Shown: piece by piece, positions 52,660 through 60,308 of the stretch
How positions within the stretch are numbered: position 1 is the first letter of the stretch
Layout: each line of letters opens with the position of its first letter
Assembly (NCBI GenBank): GCA_017427985.1
Contig: JAFRRS010000002.1
Location: 62,001 to 126,000 of the forward strand
DNA from: Bacteroidales bacterium
Lineage (GTDB): Bacteria; Bacteroidota; Bacteroidia; Bacteroidales; F082
Reading direction: 5' to 3'
DNA length: 64,000 bases
Translations under genes and position numbers: made by a program
The notes under the pieces: model-generated
Databases searched by the model: none
What the model saw: only the letters and a program-made list of their open reading frames with translations
What the model was told of the DNA's origin: nothing

Positions 52660-53553
52660 TTATTCTCTTTCGTCGCCTCCTTCCTTCACCTGTCGGCAAA
52701 CGGAAGCAGACCATTCATATTTATACGGTTCTTCAGAAACCTTCACACATACTGCACTCGACCAAGCGAATGTGTATGGTTTTACAGCTTCCGCCTGCTT
52801 GGTGCATATCAGATTGCTCCAGCTGAACTCATAGTGCTCAGTGGTGTATTTTTTCGCACATACGACATTGGACCAGGCAAAGGTGTAGTCGCAATCCCTT
52901 ACACAAACGAGATTAGACCAAGCGAAGTCATAAGTTTTATCGAGCACACAGATCAGGCGTTTCCACTCAAAGTTGTATGTCTCGACAACTGGCTCGAGTT
53001 CAAGTGCGCACACGCCGTTAGACCATTCGAATGAATAATATTCCACGGTCATATTCTCATAAACGATTACGTACTGCTTGCCGGCGAGTTTGTATTCGTC
53101 GATGATGGCGCGAAGCCCCAACTCATCAACCGCACCATAGAGCGATTGAGGCAGACAGACCTTGAAATCAGCCTGCTGGACGTGTGACATTCCTTCCGAC
53201 GGAACCCATACCTGCTGCTCGACGGCATTGTCGCTTGGGAAACTGACCTGAAAGTTTATCAGCTCACCTTGCGCGTTTGACGGAACGAAAACCTCCTCGA
53301 TATAAGTTCCGTCCGTTATCTTGCACCTGTCATCACCGCAATAGTCACACACGACCTGGGTGAGACTGTACACCTGACCTGTATGGGAAAGGCGGTATTC
53401 CTTTTTCTCGCGGAATACCGTGAACTCCATGTGCAGATAAGATACAGGCGCAAGCAGGCATCTCAACAGACACATGAGATTCGTCTTCCGAAGCGATATC
53501 GGAACAAGCGACAGCAGACGTCCGGTGGATAATGAATATTTACTCATATACAA
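52660..53553 (-). CDS. tail protein with seven Trp/Cys repeats
   Basis: A 297-residue protein in the position of tail protein I, directly after baseplate J (14-bp overlap). The N-terminal 170 residues include VCDYCGDDRCKI and beta-rich parts. Residues 173-286 consist of seven tandem units of 15-20 residues with the pattern YxFxW(S)NxVC, for example YDFAWSNLVC, YTFAWSNVVC and YEFSWSNLIC. Each unit has one aromatic-x-aromatic-x-Trp and one Cys. The repeats may form a small beta-solenoid or disulfide-linked rod at the baseplate. I do not know a named domain for them. Confidence 0.65.
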   Translation of the reverse strand: MYMSKYSLSTGRLLSLVPISLRKTNLMCLLRCLLAPVSYLHMEFTVFREKKEYRLSHTGQVYSLTQVVCDYCGDDRCKITDGTYIEEVFVPSNAQGELINFQVSFPSDNAVEQQVWVPSEGMSHVQQADFKVCLPQSLYGAVDELGLRAIIDEYKLAGKQYVIVYENMTVEYYSFEWSNGVCALELEPVVETYNFEWKRLICVLDKTYDFAWSNLVCVRDCDYTFAWSNVVCAKKYTTEHYEFSWSNLICTKQAEAVKPYTFAWSSAVCVKVSEEPYKYEWSASVCRQVKEGGDERE

Positions 53554-54349
53554 CAGTCAAAAGTTTGAGGTTGATATGGCCTGCTATGGACTTGTAGCTA
53601 TGACCTGACAAATCCGTTACAGTCTGGTTATTGTCATGCGCATAGAATACACAGCTTTCTATCGTGACATCAGTGACCCCCGTCACTTCCTGCAGTGCGT
53701 CGATAAGCTTTGTCTTGTTGAAGACACCGCCGTATCTGATACTGTTAAGATAGTCCTTCACGGCATTCTCAATCACGGTATCGTTGCCTTCCGGCATGAC
53801 AAGTCTGTCAGGCCAAATACGCAGGGTGAGAGTCAGGTCGTCGCTTTGGATGCTTGATATCGCAAGATGAACCCCCGCAAACTTAATGTTATTCATGTAT
53901 GCCGAAAAACCGGTTAACTGAGCTTCAGTAAGAGGGTCGTAATTCGCTCCGGAAACCTTGACGGTGACGGTGTTGTACTCCTCGACAACGGCAGCGTATT
54001 TCACAATCTGCTTATCCTCGTCCGTCGATGCGTATCTGCCGTTCTCGGCGAAATAGGCATTGGCGTTGCTGTTGTCCTGATACTCCATCGCGCGATTCCA
54101 CAACCAGGCGACAGAACCGGGATAAGCGACTGTTATGCGATCCTCGACGTCACCTTTGAACTGGTCGAAAAGGCGCTCCATGATATGGTGAGCCAACGCC
54201 ACGATATATATAATGATGTTTAAAACACTGGCGGAGCTAACTTGAGCCTCCCAGCTTTTTGTCGTGTCAAGTTCAAGACTCTGGACGAGTTGCGGAGCCG
54301 CAAGAATCTCGTCAGTCATTGTTTTCTTTATTTCCGCTACTGTTCTCAT
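53540..54349 (-). CDS. baseplate J-like protein
   Basis: A 269-residue protein matching the gpJ/gp6 baseplate wedge group: an N-terminal helix TVAEIKKTMTDEILAAPQ, a central ITVAYPGSVAWLWNRAM region, and a C-terminal NTVTVKVSGANYDPLTEAQL...VIENAVKDYLNSIRYGGVFNK (ends quoted only), with LIDALQEVTGVTDVTI as the typical distal motif. It links the hub to the outer baseplate. It overlaps its neighbours by 4 and 14 bp, as usual in phage tail operons. Confidence 0.8.
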   Translation of the reverse strand: MRTVAEIKKTMTDEILAAPQLVQSLELDTTKSWEAQVSSASVLNIIIYIVALAHHIMERLFDQFKGDVEDRITVAYPGSVAWLWNRAMEYQDNSNANAYFAENGRYASTDEDKQIVKYAAVVEEYNTVTVKVSGANYDPLTEAQLTGFSAYMNNIKFAGVHLAISSIQSDDLTLTLRIWPDRLVMPEGNDTVIENAVKDYLNSIRYGGVFNKTKLIDALQEVTGVTDVTIESCVFYAHDNNQTVTDLSGHSYKSIAGHINLKLLTVVYE

Positions 54350-54621
54350 ACTTCAATGCTTATATTCTCATTGTCAAATTCAACTGTTTTGGCTGTAACC
54401 AAACCTTTTTTGAGGCTTTCCTTGATTTCATTTTTCCAGTTGGGGTTGAAGTTGCCTCCAAGAACCCTCGTGGCTCCAAAGCCCATGACAGGCATCTCTT
54501 TGAACGCACCGCGATGCTCCGTGACAATAGCCTCCACAGTCTGGCCGTCAATGTCGCCGATAAGAAAATCCTTGCCGGAGAACATTATCTCATTGTTGTT
54601 ATCTGTCAGAATCCCCTTCAT
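54346..54621 (-). CDS. gp25/gp46-like baseplate wedge protein
   Basis: A 91-residue protein between the spike and gpJ genes, the place of gp25 or W in myoviruses. It has DFLIGDIDGQTVEAIVTE, GAFKEMPVMGFGATRVLGG and a C-terminal VEFDNENISIEV strand, a pattern similar to the small baseplate wedge subunit of Mu-like and Bacteroides phages. The family is inferred from gene order plus these strands. It overlaps gpJ by 4 bp. Confidence 0.6.
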   Translation of the reverse strand: MKGILTDNNNEIMFSGKDFLIGDIDGQTVEAIVTEHRGAFKEMPVMGFGATRVLGGNFNPNWKNEIKESLKKGLVTAKTVEFDNENISIEV

Positions 54622-54625
54622 GGCT

Positions 54626-54841
54626 TTATGATATTGATCCGGTACCTGTTGACGTTGTGCTGCCTCCTCCCGCGGATGTAGTGACTGCTATTCCCGGTTG
54701 GACTGTGACTTCCCCGGTTTTGACGAAATCTTTAATCAAATCCACAAAACCGTCAGCAAAGTCTTCGGATGATTTCTCGCCATCCTTGCAGTCCTTCATG
54801 AGTTTTTTCAATCCCGATTTAAATGCAGCATCGTCTAACAT
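54626..54841 (-). CDS. small baseplate-region protein
   Basis: A 71-residue protein, mostly one acidic/basic helix (FKSGLKKLMKDCKDGEKS, DFVKTGEVTVQPGIAV), with a Gly/Ser/Thr-rich end. It overlaps the spike gene by 7 bp. No family is recognised. The GxGTxxx end resembles the tail of the preceding spike protein only in composition. It may be a spike accessory or assembly protein. Confidence 0.5.
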   Translation of the reverse strand: MLDDAAFKSGLKKLMKDCKDGEKSSEDFADGFVDLIKDFVKTGEVTVQPGIAVTTSAGGGSTTSTGTGSIS

Positions 54842-55392
54842 AGTATCTGGTTTAAATTTGTTTTTACTTTCTTTATTTTCGTTACGGTGTCAGCGGCAAA
54901 CGCGCCTGTTCCTGCAGGCGTGGCAATTACCGCCGTACTCAATGTATCAAGGAGAGTGTCCATCTCATCCTTGAAACTCACTGAGTCTTTTTTAACCTTC
55001 ACCTTGCCGTCAGCGATTTCAACCTCGAGTTTTTTTCCGTCTTTGTATTTTACCGCCTCATCCTCTATGGAGATGGCCGTGTTCCCGTCCGAGAATGTGA
55101 CCTCGATTTTGGCTATTTCGGAGAACATCGCAATATAGGCATCGGTGTTACTGAGCATTCCCACAACGACAAAGCTGTCATCTGCAGGTGTCACAAGAAT
55201 GCCTGTTTTTTCCTTGAAAGCGTTCAGCCTGACTTTTTTGATAAGTGCGCCGTCAAGAGGCTGCACGTCGCAGTAGTTTCCCGATACGCTGCCGGCCACC
55301 ACGTTGCCAACGGCAAACGTGGCGTCACCGAGAATGTGGCATTCCGCGAAGATGTCCAACAATGCTTGTTTTATAGCCTCTTTTGCACCCAT
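54835..55392 (-). CDS. baseplate central spike (gpV/gp45-like)
   Basis: A 185-residue protein. The N-terminal OB-fold region is FAVGNVVAGSVSGNYCDVQP and GILVTPADDSFVVVGML. A triple-stranded helix region follows, with repeating short strands (AISIEDEAVKYKDGKKLEVE, ADGKVKVKKDSVSFKDE). This is the usual layout of the membrane-piercing spike of contractile tails. It lies directly after the hub gene (1 bp gap). Confidence 0.7.
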   Translation of the reverse strand: MGAKEAIKQALLDIFAECHILGDATFAVGNVVAGSVSGNYCDVQPLDGALIKKVRLNAFKEKTGILVTPADDSFVVVGMLSNTDAYIAMFSEIAKIEVTFSDGNTAISIEDEAVKYKDGKKLEVEIADGKVKVKKDSVSFKDEMDTLLDTLSTAVIATPAGTGAFAADTVTKIKKVKTNLNQILC

Positions 55393-55393
55393 A

Positions 55394-56383
55394 TCAATGA
55401 ATTTCAGTACCGAGATTTATCTTTTGCCTGTAACCGTTCGACTGCGTTCCAAACGAATATGTCACGGCATCCACATTGAATTTTTTGCCGTCCCTTTCCG
55501 GATGAAGCTCGTCTTTTATAAGCACCACGTCACCGCATCTGACGAATGGGATGCCGAATGCCGTTATGGTGCCTTCCATCTTATCGACCTTGAAGTCCTT
55601 TATCTTCTGCTTTGCGTATTCACGTAGCTGTGACTCATCATGAGCATCCGGGAAGAAGAAGGTGCGCATCTCGTATTCGCTGCTCTTATCCTTGGCATCC
55701 GCAGGTTCAGTCACGGAGAGTATTTTGTTCTCCTTGGTGATGCATTTCGCGATGACGGCAATCTTCACGTCCTCGGCCAAGGTGTACTTCAGATTGTCCG
55801 TTATGATGTTTCTGCCGTATGTAAACGTCACCGTCTTTGAATCGGAAATCTCGCTGAACTGCATGAGTCCCTGTAGCGTGCCGTTTTTGAAAAACAGGTT
55901 TATGCCGTAGTTCTTGCGCAGATACTCGAATACCTTGGCGACTGTCACCTCGCCGTTAATCCTCAACTCTCCGAGCTCTATGTCGGCGATGGTTTTGTCT
56001 GTTATTTCAGGCAGATGCTCCGAAATGAACGCCTTGAGAGAAAACTTCTCATAATACAGGTTTTTGACAGTCTTCTGCTTCAGCATCCAGGCCTCGTCCT
56101 CGCATTCAATCGTGATTGGTCTGCCTGTTGAAACATTGGTTATATAGCCTTTAAACACCGTCTGAAGACCCGAATCCTCATATCCAAGGTCTATAGTTAT
56201 CTTGTCCCCACGCTTGATATAGTCCAGAAGATTTCTGTCATGGAACTTAAGGTTGCGTGGCAAGGTCAATTTGGCTGTGTCGGTGATAGTTTTCATTGAA
56301 GTTGCAACTTCAACGTGCGACACATAGTCAAATTTTATTATCTTTGCACCCGTAATCTGTATGTTACATTTCAAGACAAGCAT
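55394..56383 (-). CDS. tail hub / late control protein D
   Basis: A 329-residue gpD/gp27-type hub protein connecting tube and spike. Signs are VEVATSMKTITDTAKLTLPR, DKITIDLGYEDSGLQTVFKG, then EDEAWMLKQKTVKNLYYE and the C-terminal VRCGDVVLIKDELHPERDGK, all typical of the family. Its start lies 3 bp from the divergent start of the plus-strand small gene, whose promoter is inside this coding region. Confidence 0.82.
   Translation of the reverse strand: MLVLKCNIQITGAKIIKFDYVSHVEVATSMKTITDTAKLTLPRNLKFHDRNLLDYIKRGDKITIDLGYEDSGLQTVFKGYITNVSTGRPITIECEDEAWMLKQKTVKNLYYEKFSLKAFISEHLPEITDKTIADIELGELRINGEVTVAKVFEYLRKNYGINLFFKNGTLQGLMQFSEISDSKTVTFTYGRNIITDNLKYTLAEDVKIAVIAKCITKENKILSVTEPADAKDKSSEYEMRTFFFPDAHDESQLREYAKQKIKDFKVDKMEGTITAFGIPFVRCGDVVLIKDELHPERDGKKFNVDAVTYSFGTQSNGYRQKINLGTEIH
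56339..56346 (+). promoter_or_regulatory. -7 box of the plus-strand moron gene
   Basis: TATCTTTG on the plus strand, 41 bp before the ATG at 56387. No good TTG lies at 19-21 nt upstream, so the -33 element is uncertain. Confidence 0.5.
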
Positions 56384-56386
56384 GGC

Positions 56387-56704
56387 ATGAAGATTTTGAT
56401 GATATTACTTATAGCCCTCTTTGGCAGGTCGCCGCTTGGAACCGTTGACAAAGAGCGTTGCGCGTTTGTATATTCAGAGCCGCATGAGCCGCAGGAAATC
56501 AATCTTACAGGCAATGTAAGGATAGTCGATATCGGCGAGACCTTCCGGGTCAGAATAGTGGATATCGGCGAAGACATCAAAGTGGTGCCGACCGACTTTC
56601 CGTCGCAATGCGGAGAATGGCGGTTTGTTGACGTTGGAGAGGATTTCTCCGTCCGCTTTGTCGATATAGGGGAAGATTTCACCATAAGACTCTCCGATTT
56701 CTAA
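56387..56704 (+). CDS. moron-type gene with VDIGEDF repeats
   Basis: A 105-residue protein on the strand opposite to all other prophage genes. It has a hydrophobic N-terminus (MKILMILLIALFGRSPLG), then repeated units of about 11 residues of the form VRxVDIGExF (VRIVDIGETF, VRIVDIGEDI, WRFVDVGEDF, VRFVDIGEDF). I recall similar Bacteroides proteins described as five-bladed 'beta-flower' domains. It fills exactly the gap between the hub start and the upstream gene's stop, and has its own -7 box. This is what a lysogenic conversion or accessory 'moron' gene looks like. Function unknown. Confidence 0.7.
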   Translation: MKILMILLIALFGRSPLGTVDKERCAFVYSEPHEPQEINLTGNVRIVDIGETFRVRIVDIGEDIKVVPTDFPSQCGEWRFVDVGEDFSVRFVDIGEDFTIRLSDF

Positions 56705-57348
56705 ACATTATCCTCAACTAAAAAACTGTGGTCTATATCGCTCTGAAAGTTCAGAGTGAAAGGCATGACGTTAAAGAACTTCATCTGCTTCTGGTCGAAG
56801 TTGCCTCTCACGAAAACAAGCTTCGTTATGTCGAAAATCTCATTCAGATAGACGCTGACGACATCGATGGATTCATTCTTTGAAAGTATTTTGTTTAACA
56901 ACTGCATCTCGTCAACCGGGAAGGCATACTGGTTGTCTATTATCAGGTTCCCTGATATGTCGATGTTATAGTCCCCGTCCTGTATCAGCTCCTTTATCGA
57001 GCCTGTCACACCGACAAGCTGCTGGGAGTGTATCACCTTGGTTTTAACGACATTGACCTTGGCGTCGATAAATGAGATCGTTGAATCAGCTGTGACCAAT
57101 TTAATGTCGTTACATAAATGCGTGCCATATTTCGACCGATCGCCGCCGTTAGAAAGTATGCTTTTAGGCTTAATCAAGCTGTTGGCATAGTTATATACCT
57201 GGTCGGCATCTGTCAGCGCAACCTCGAACAATCCTTCCTGTACCTTTCTGCTGCCAAGCGTAATGCCGAACTGACGCGCCTTCAGAGCAGCGTTAATGGC
57301 TTGTGCCTGAATACTGTCCCTATTCAATGAAATCTTAATCAGCGTCAT
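56701..57348 (-). CDS. tail protein between tape measure and hub
   Basis: A 215-residue protein in the place of the tail terminal/hub adaptor (Mu N or DNA-circularisation position). It begins MTLIKISLNRDSIQAQAINA and contains THLCNDIKLVTADSTISFID and SIKELIQDGDYNIDISGNLI. I associate this pattern with DUF6046-type proteins of Bacteroidetes phages, with low certainty. It overlaps the tape measure stop by 4 bp. Role: baseplate-tube junction, by gene order. Confidence 0.55.
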   Translation of the reverse strand: MTLIKISLNRDSIQAQAINAALKARQFGITLGSRKVQEGLFEVALTDADQVYNYANSLIKPKSILSNGGDRSKYGTHLCNDIKLVTADSTISFIDAKVNVVKTKVIHSQQLVGVTGSIKELIQDGDYNIDISGNLIIDNQYAFPVDEMQLLNKILSKNESIDVVSVYLNEIFDITKLVFVRGNFDQKQMKFFNVMPFTLNFQSDIDHSFLVEDNV

Positions 57349-59345
57349 GACATATAGTTTACATCGTTAACAACATTCTGCAAGGCTCTTGAGAGTTTGT
57401 CCATAAAGTCGGATGCTGTCTCAGGATTTTCATTCGTGCTGTTGAAATGGTTCACAACCTCCTTGATCAGACCGTCGTTTATGGTTATGTAATAGTTTTT
57501 GACCTGTTTGCCGCCGCCAGAAATGGAATCAGCTGCAGCCTCAACCGCTGTGGTGGTTGTACCACCGCCGCCGGTATTGCCGCCACCGTTCTTGTTTCCA
57601 TCCCCATTACTGACGCCTGTGCCGCCGCCATTACCTTTGTTGTCGTCTTTTTTCGTTCCAAGAAAATCGTCCATAAAACCCTCATACATTGAGCGTTTTA
57701 GCATGACCGCATCGTATTTGTTCTTATATTTGGCCTCACGTTTCTTATCAGTGATTTCGCCGTAGCTTGTCATCACTTCCCCCAAAGCAGCTTTATTGGC
57801 TGAAATTTCGGCAACTTCCTGGACATACTCTTCGGGGATTTCAACTTTCACTTCAGCATAATAACCATTATCTGCTATTCTCTCCTTGATGTTTCCGTAG
57901 TGATCTATGTAGGCGTCACTTCCTTTATATCCCATTGCCTCAAGTATCTCCCTTTCACGTCCGTTTTGGATCTCATTGTATCTGGTTCTTGCGGCCATAC
58001 TGGCCTGATACTTGACAACATTGTTCAATGCGTCGTCTGCATCCTCTTGTAATTCGTCAAGCATGCGCTGAAGATACGCCTTACGTATTTTCTTGTCATA
58101 CTCCTCGTTTGCGCCCTCGAGAGCCGTCTTGATTTCTTCAACGGACGCTTTCTCAAGGTCGAGGTTTTTAAGCAATTCAGGGTATTTCTGATTAATAAGG
58201 TCTATATACGTAGTCCTTAATGCCTCATTGTCATTAGCCCCAATCAAAGAATCCACCAGGGCGTTCATCTCAGCTTTTTCCCTTGCTATCTTCTGTTCGG
58301 AAGGAATCTCAACCCATCTCTTTACAACATCAATAGCACGGTTGCCTTCATCCATGAGTTTGCGCAATGTCGGCTGCAGACGTTCCCCGAACGCGACTTT
58401 CAGCTGATAGGCGTTGTCTTCGAGGTTGGACAGCTTTCCGGCTGTCGTTTCGGCCTGAGTTGCCATCATGCCGAAATATCCCTTGGACTTCATGATTTTA
58501 GGCAGGGCGGCGAGGAGCTCGTCCGTTGAAGCGAGAAGCTCTCCGGACTTGCTCACACCCTTTCCTGTGGCTTTAGTCCAGTCATCGACAGTAATCATAA
58601 GGTCGCGGAACATATCGACCGCGATACCTTTCTGGCCAGAAGCCATTTTTGAAAATGCGCTCATGGCCTGCTCCATAGGCTTGCCGGAGGCTGCCGCGAG
58701 GTCGCCAAGCATCTTGACGTTATCCTCGCTGTACCTGCCGAGAGCCTGGAGTTTGTTTCCTGCCTCAATGACTTGCGGAAGGTCGAATGGTGTCTGCGCC
58801 GCTATCTTGAAATATTCCTGCATCCTGTCCTTGGCAGCCTCTGTGGTGCCAAGCATGTTTTTCAATGCAGCCTCATATTTCTCAATTTCATTGGCCGCGC
58901 CAAAAGATTCTTTCCCTATGCTGAAACCGACTTGCGCGACTTTCGCCGCTGCGGCCACCGCCAAACCGCCTTTCAGAAGCCCGCTGCCGATACCAGTCTT
59001 GTCGGAGATCCTTTCAAAGAAGCCTTCGCTTGTTTCCCCGGCAATGGCGGTCTCGCGCTCAAGCTCGCGTATCTTGCGTTTGGTGGTGTCGATTAGAGTA
59101 TTGTATTTCCTTATATGATCAACCCTGAATGATTCCCCCTGAAGGTGCTCATACCTTCTCAGGTTGTCCCTAAGTTGGTTTAATGAGCGGTCAAGCGTCT
59201 TTACGCCGTTGTTTCCTGCTTTGCCAAAAGCGGCATCAAGACCGGTGGTCTTTTTCTTAGCCGACTCCGCGTCAAGCCCAATCTTTGAAAGGCTGCCCCC
59301 TCCAATGACTTTAAGCTGCAGTAACCATTCAACGGTATTTTTCAT
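57345..59345 (-). CDS. tail tape measure protein
   Basis: A 666-residue protein that sets tail length and is ejected with DNA. It has the tape-measure core: an N-terminal coiled coil, a Gly/Ala hydrophobic segment (GLLKGGLAVAAAAKVAQ), then AALKNMLGTTEAAKDRM, the conserved QTPFDLPQVIEAGNKLQALG and MEQAMSAFSKMASGQ. Charged helical repeats and a Gly/Asn-rich linker end it. At about 0.15 nm per residue the length would correspond to a tail near 100 nm. It starts 11 bp after the frameshifted chaperone frame. Confidence 0.9.
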   Translation of the reverse strand: MKNTVEWLLQLKVIGGGSLSKIGLDAESAKKKTTGLDAAFGKAGNNGVKTLDRSLNQLRDNLRRYEHLQGESFRVDHIRKYNTLIDTTKRKIRELERETAIAGETSEGFFERISDKTGIGSGLLKGGLAVAAAAKVAQVGFSIGKESFGAANEIEKYEAALKNMLGTTEAAKDRMQEYFKIAAQTPFDLPQVIEAGNKLQALGRYSEDNVKMLGDLAAASGKPMEQAMSAFSKMASGQKGIAVDMFRDLMITVDDWTKATGKGVSKSGELLASTDELLAALPKIMKSKGYFGMMATQAETTAGKLSNLEDNAYQLKVAFGERLQPTLRKLMDEGNRAIDVVKRWVEIPSEQKIAREKAEMNALVDSLIGANDNEALRTTYIDLINQKYPELLKNLDLEKASVEEIKTALEGANEEYDKKIRKAYLQRMLDELQEDADDALNNVVKYQASMAARTRYNEIQNGREREILEAMGYKGSDAYIDHYGNIKERIADNGYYAEVKVEIPEEYVQEVAEISANKAALGEVMTSYGEITDKKREAKYKNKYDAVMLKRSMYEGFMDDFLGTKKDDNKGNGGGTGVSNGDGNKNGGGNTGGGGTTTTAVEAAADSISGGGKQVKNYYITINDGLIKEVVNHFNSTNENPETASDFMDKLSRALQNVVNDVNYMS

Positions 59346-59356
59346 ATTGGAATGCT

Positions 59357-59578
59357 TTATAATTCTAATCGTTCTCTATCTCGGACAAATTGGACATCCA
59401 TAAATGCCTCGACAAGTTGCCTGTCAGTCATAGCGTCAATAATATCGGGCGTATATTTAAGATAGAACCTTACATAAGCCCTCATCAGGCGCACATCGTA
59501 GCACAGACGCTTGACCTGATCATGACGCTCATAAATGGCAGGCTTTTCTATCCTGCCGAGGCTTAGAGTTCCTTTAAG
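59357..59578 (-). CDS. -1 frameshift extension of the tail assembly chaperone
   Basis: A frame without its own start that begins at the end of the chaperone gene and runs for about 72 codons (LGRIEKPAIYERHDQVKRL, ending RDRERLEL). It is in the -1 frame relative to the 59563 gene. The heptamer CTTAAAG (minus strand, 59578-59572), read C-TTA-AAG, sits six to four codons before the upstream stop and allows A-AAG slippage. Upstream stops in the -1 frame close it seven codons before the site, so it can only be made by frameshift, as with lambda G-GT. Confidence 0.75.
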   Translation of the reverse strand, partial: LKGTLSLGRIEKPAIYERHDQVKRLCYDVRLMRAYVRFYLKYTPDIIDAMTDRQLVEAFMDVQFVRDRERLEL

Positions 59579-59856
59579 GAACCCTCCACAATGTCGAATA
59601 TCAAATCAATCTGGTCAAACAGGCCGAGCAGATATTTATCCGTGGATTTGATCTCCTCATCACCTTCCACCCAGCAGTTCTCGACTATTGCGGTTTTGAA
59701 ACGTATGCTGGAACCGCCTGCAATGGTTCTGCATGCGTCGATGATTTTCAACGTAGGCGTTGAGAGGACACAGCTTTTGCCGTCTTTTGTCTCATAAAGG
59801 AAAAGTTTCCCGTGCTTCGCCTTCAGCACTTTAAGTTTTTCTTCTGTAAATTCCAT
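59563..59856 (-). CDS. tail assembly chaperone (G-like)
   Basis: A 97-residue protein directly upstream of the tape measure, the fixed place of the tail chaperone. Features: LKAKHGKLFLYETKDGKSCV, IDACRTIAGGSSIRFKTAIV and DKYLLGLFDQIDLIFDIV, similar to the phage chaperones of Mu-like and Bacteroides phages. Its last codons carry the slippery site for a -1 shift into the 59357 frame. It wraps the tape measure during tail assembly. Confidence 0.75.
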   Translation of the reverse strand: MEFTEEKLKVLKAKHGKLFLYETKDGKSCVLSTPTLKIIDACRTIAGGSSIRFKTAIVENCWVEGDEEIKSTDKYLLGLFDQIDLIFDIVEGSLKEL

Positions 59857-59861
59857 GGCGT

Positions 59862-60296
59862 TTAACCTCTAACGATATGACTGATGATAAGCTTTAACGT
59901 TTGTTCGTTCTTTGTGTCGCCCTGCTTCATGGTTGTCTTGTCTTCCATGAACTGGCAGTTCTTGAGGATGTCGTTTTTCATTTTCTGTCCGTTGACAGGA
60001 ATCCACGAGACGATGATCGGGAACGGTGCAATGTCCTGGAGTCTGCCTGTAGGCGAAGCCGCTCTTATGTTCTCAATAGCGGAACGCAAAAGCGTTATGT
60101 TGCCGTCAGGCTTGATGTTGCCGTAACCGCGACCGACTGGTTCGCAGCCGACACCATAGATATTCTCCATTTCCTGCTCGTCGCCGTATTCAATAGCTGT
60201 CACACCGACTGCAGGAACACCGGCAATGGTGAATATAACGCTCGCCCAGCTGTGCTCGACGCCGTTAATCATTGGAATTGTAGGTACTTGATTCAT
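59862..60296 (-). CDS. tail tube protein
   Basis: A 144-residue protein between sheath and chaperone, the usual tube position. Beta-rich: MINGVEHSWASVIFTIAGVP, VTAIEYGDEQEMENIYGVGC, IPFPIIVSW-like AFPIIVSWIPVNGQK (near IAPFPIIVSW) and CQFMEDKTTMKQGDTK. This matches the XkdM/tube-like fold of myovirus tails. It would form the inner tube through which DNA passes. Confidence 0.78.
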   Translation of the reverse strand: MNQVPTIPMINGVEHSWASVIFTIAGVPAVGVTAIEYGDEQEMENIYGVGCEPVGRGYGNIKPDGNITLLRSAIENIRAASPTGRLQDIAPFPIIVSWIPVNGQKMKNDILKNCQFMEDKTTMKQGDTKNEQTLKLIISHIVRG

Positions 60297-60308
60297 GGTG
60301 CAGTGTTA

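Noticed and set aside
56371..56685. Minus-strand frame opposite the VDIGEDF gene
   Set aside because: The plus-strand frame has coherent repeats, a hydrophobic N-terminus and a -7 box; the minus frame is Ser/Pro-rich antisense.
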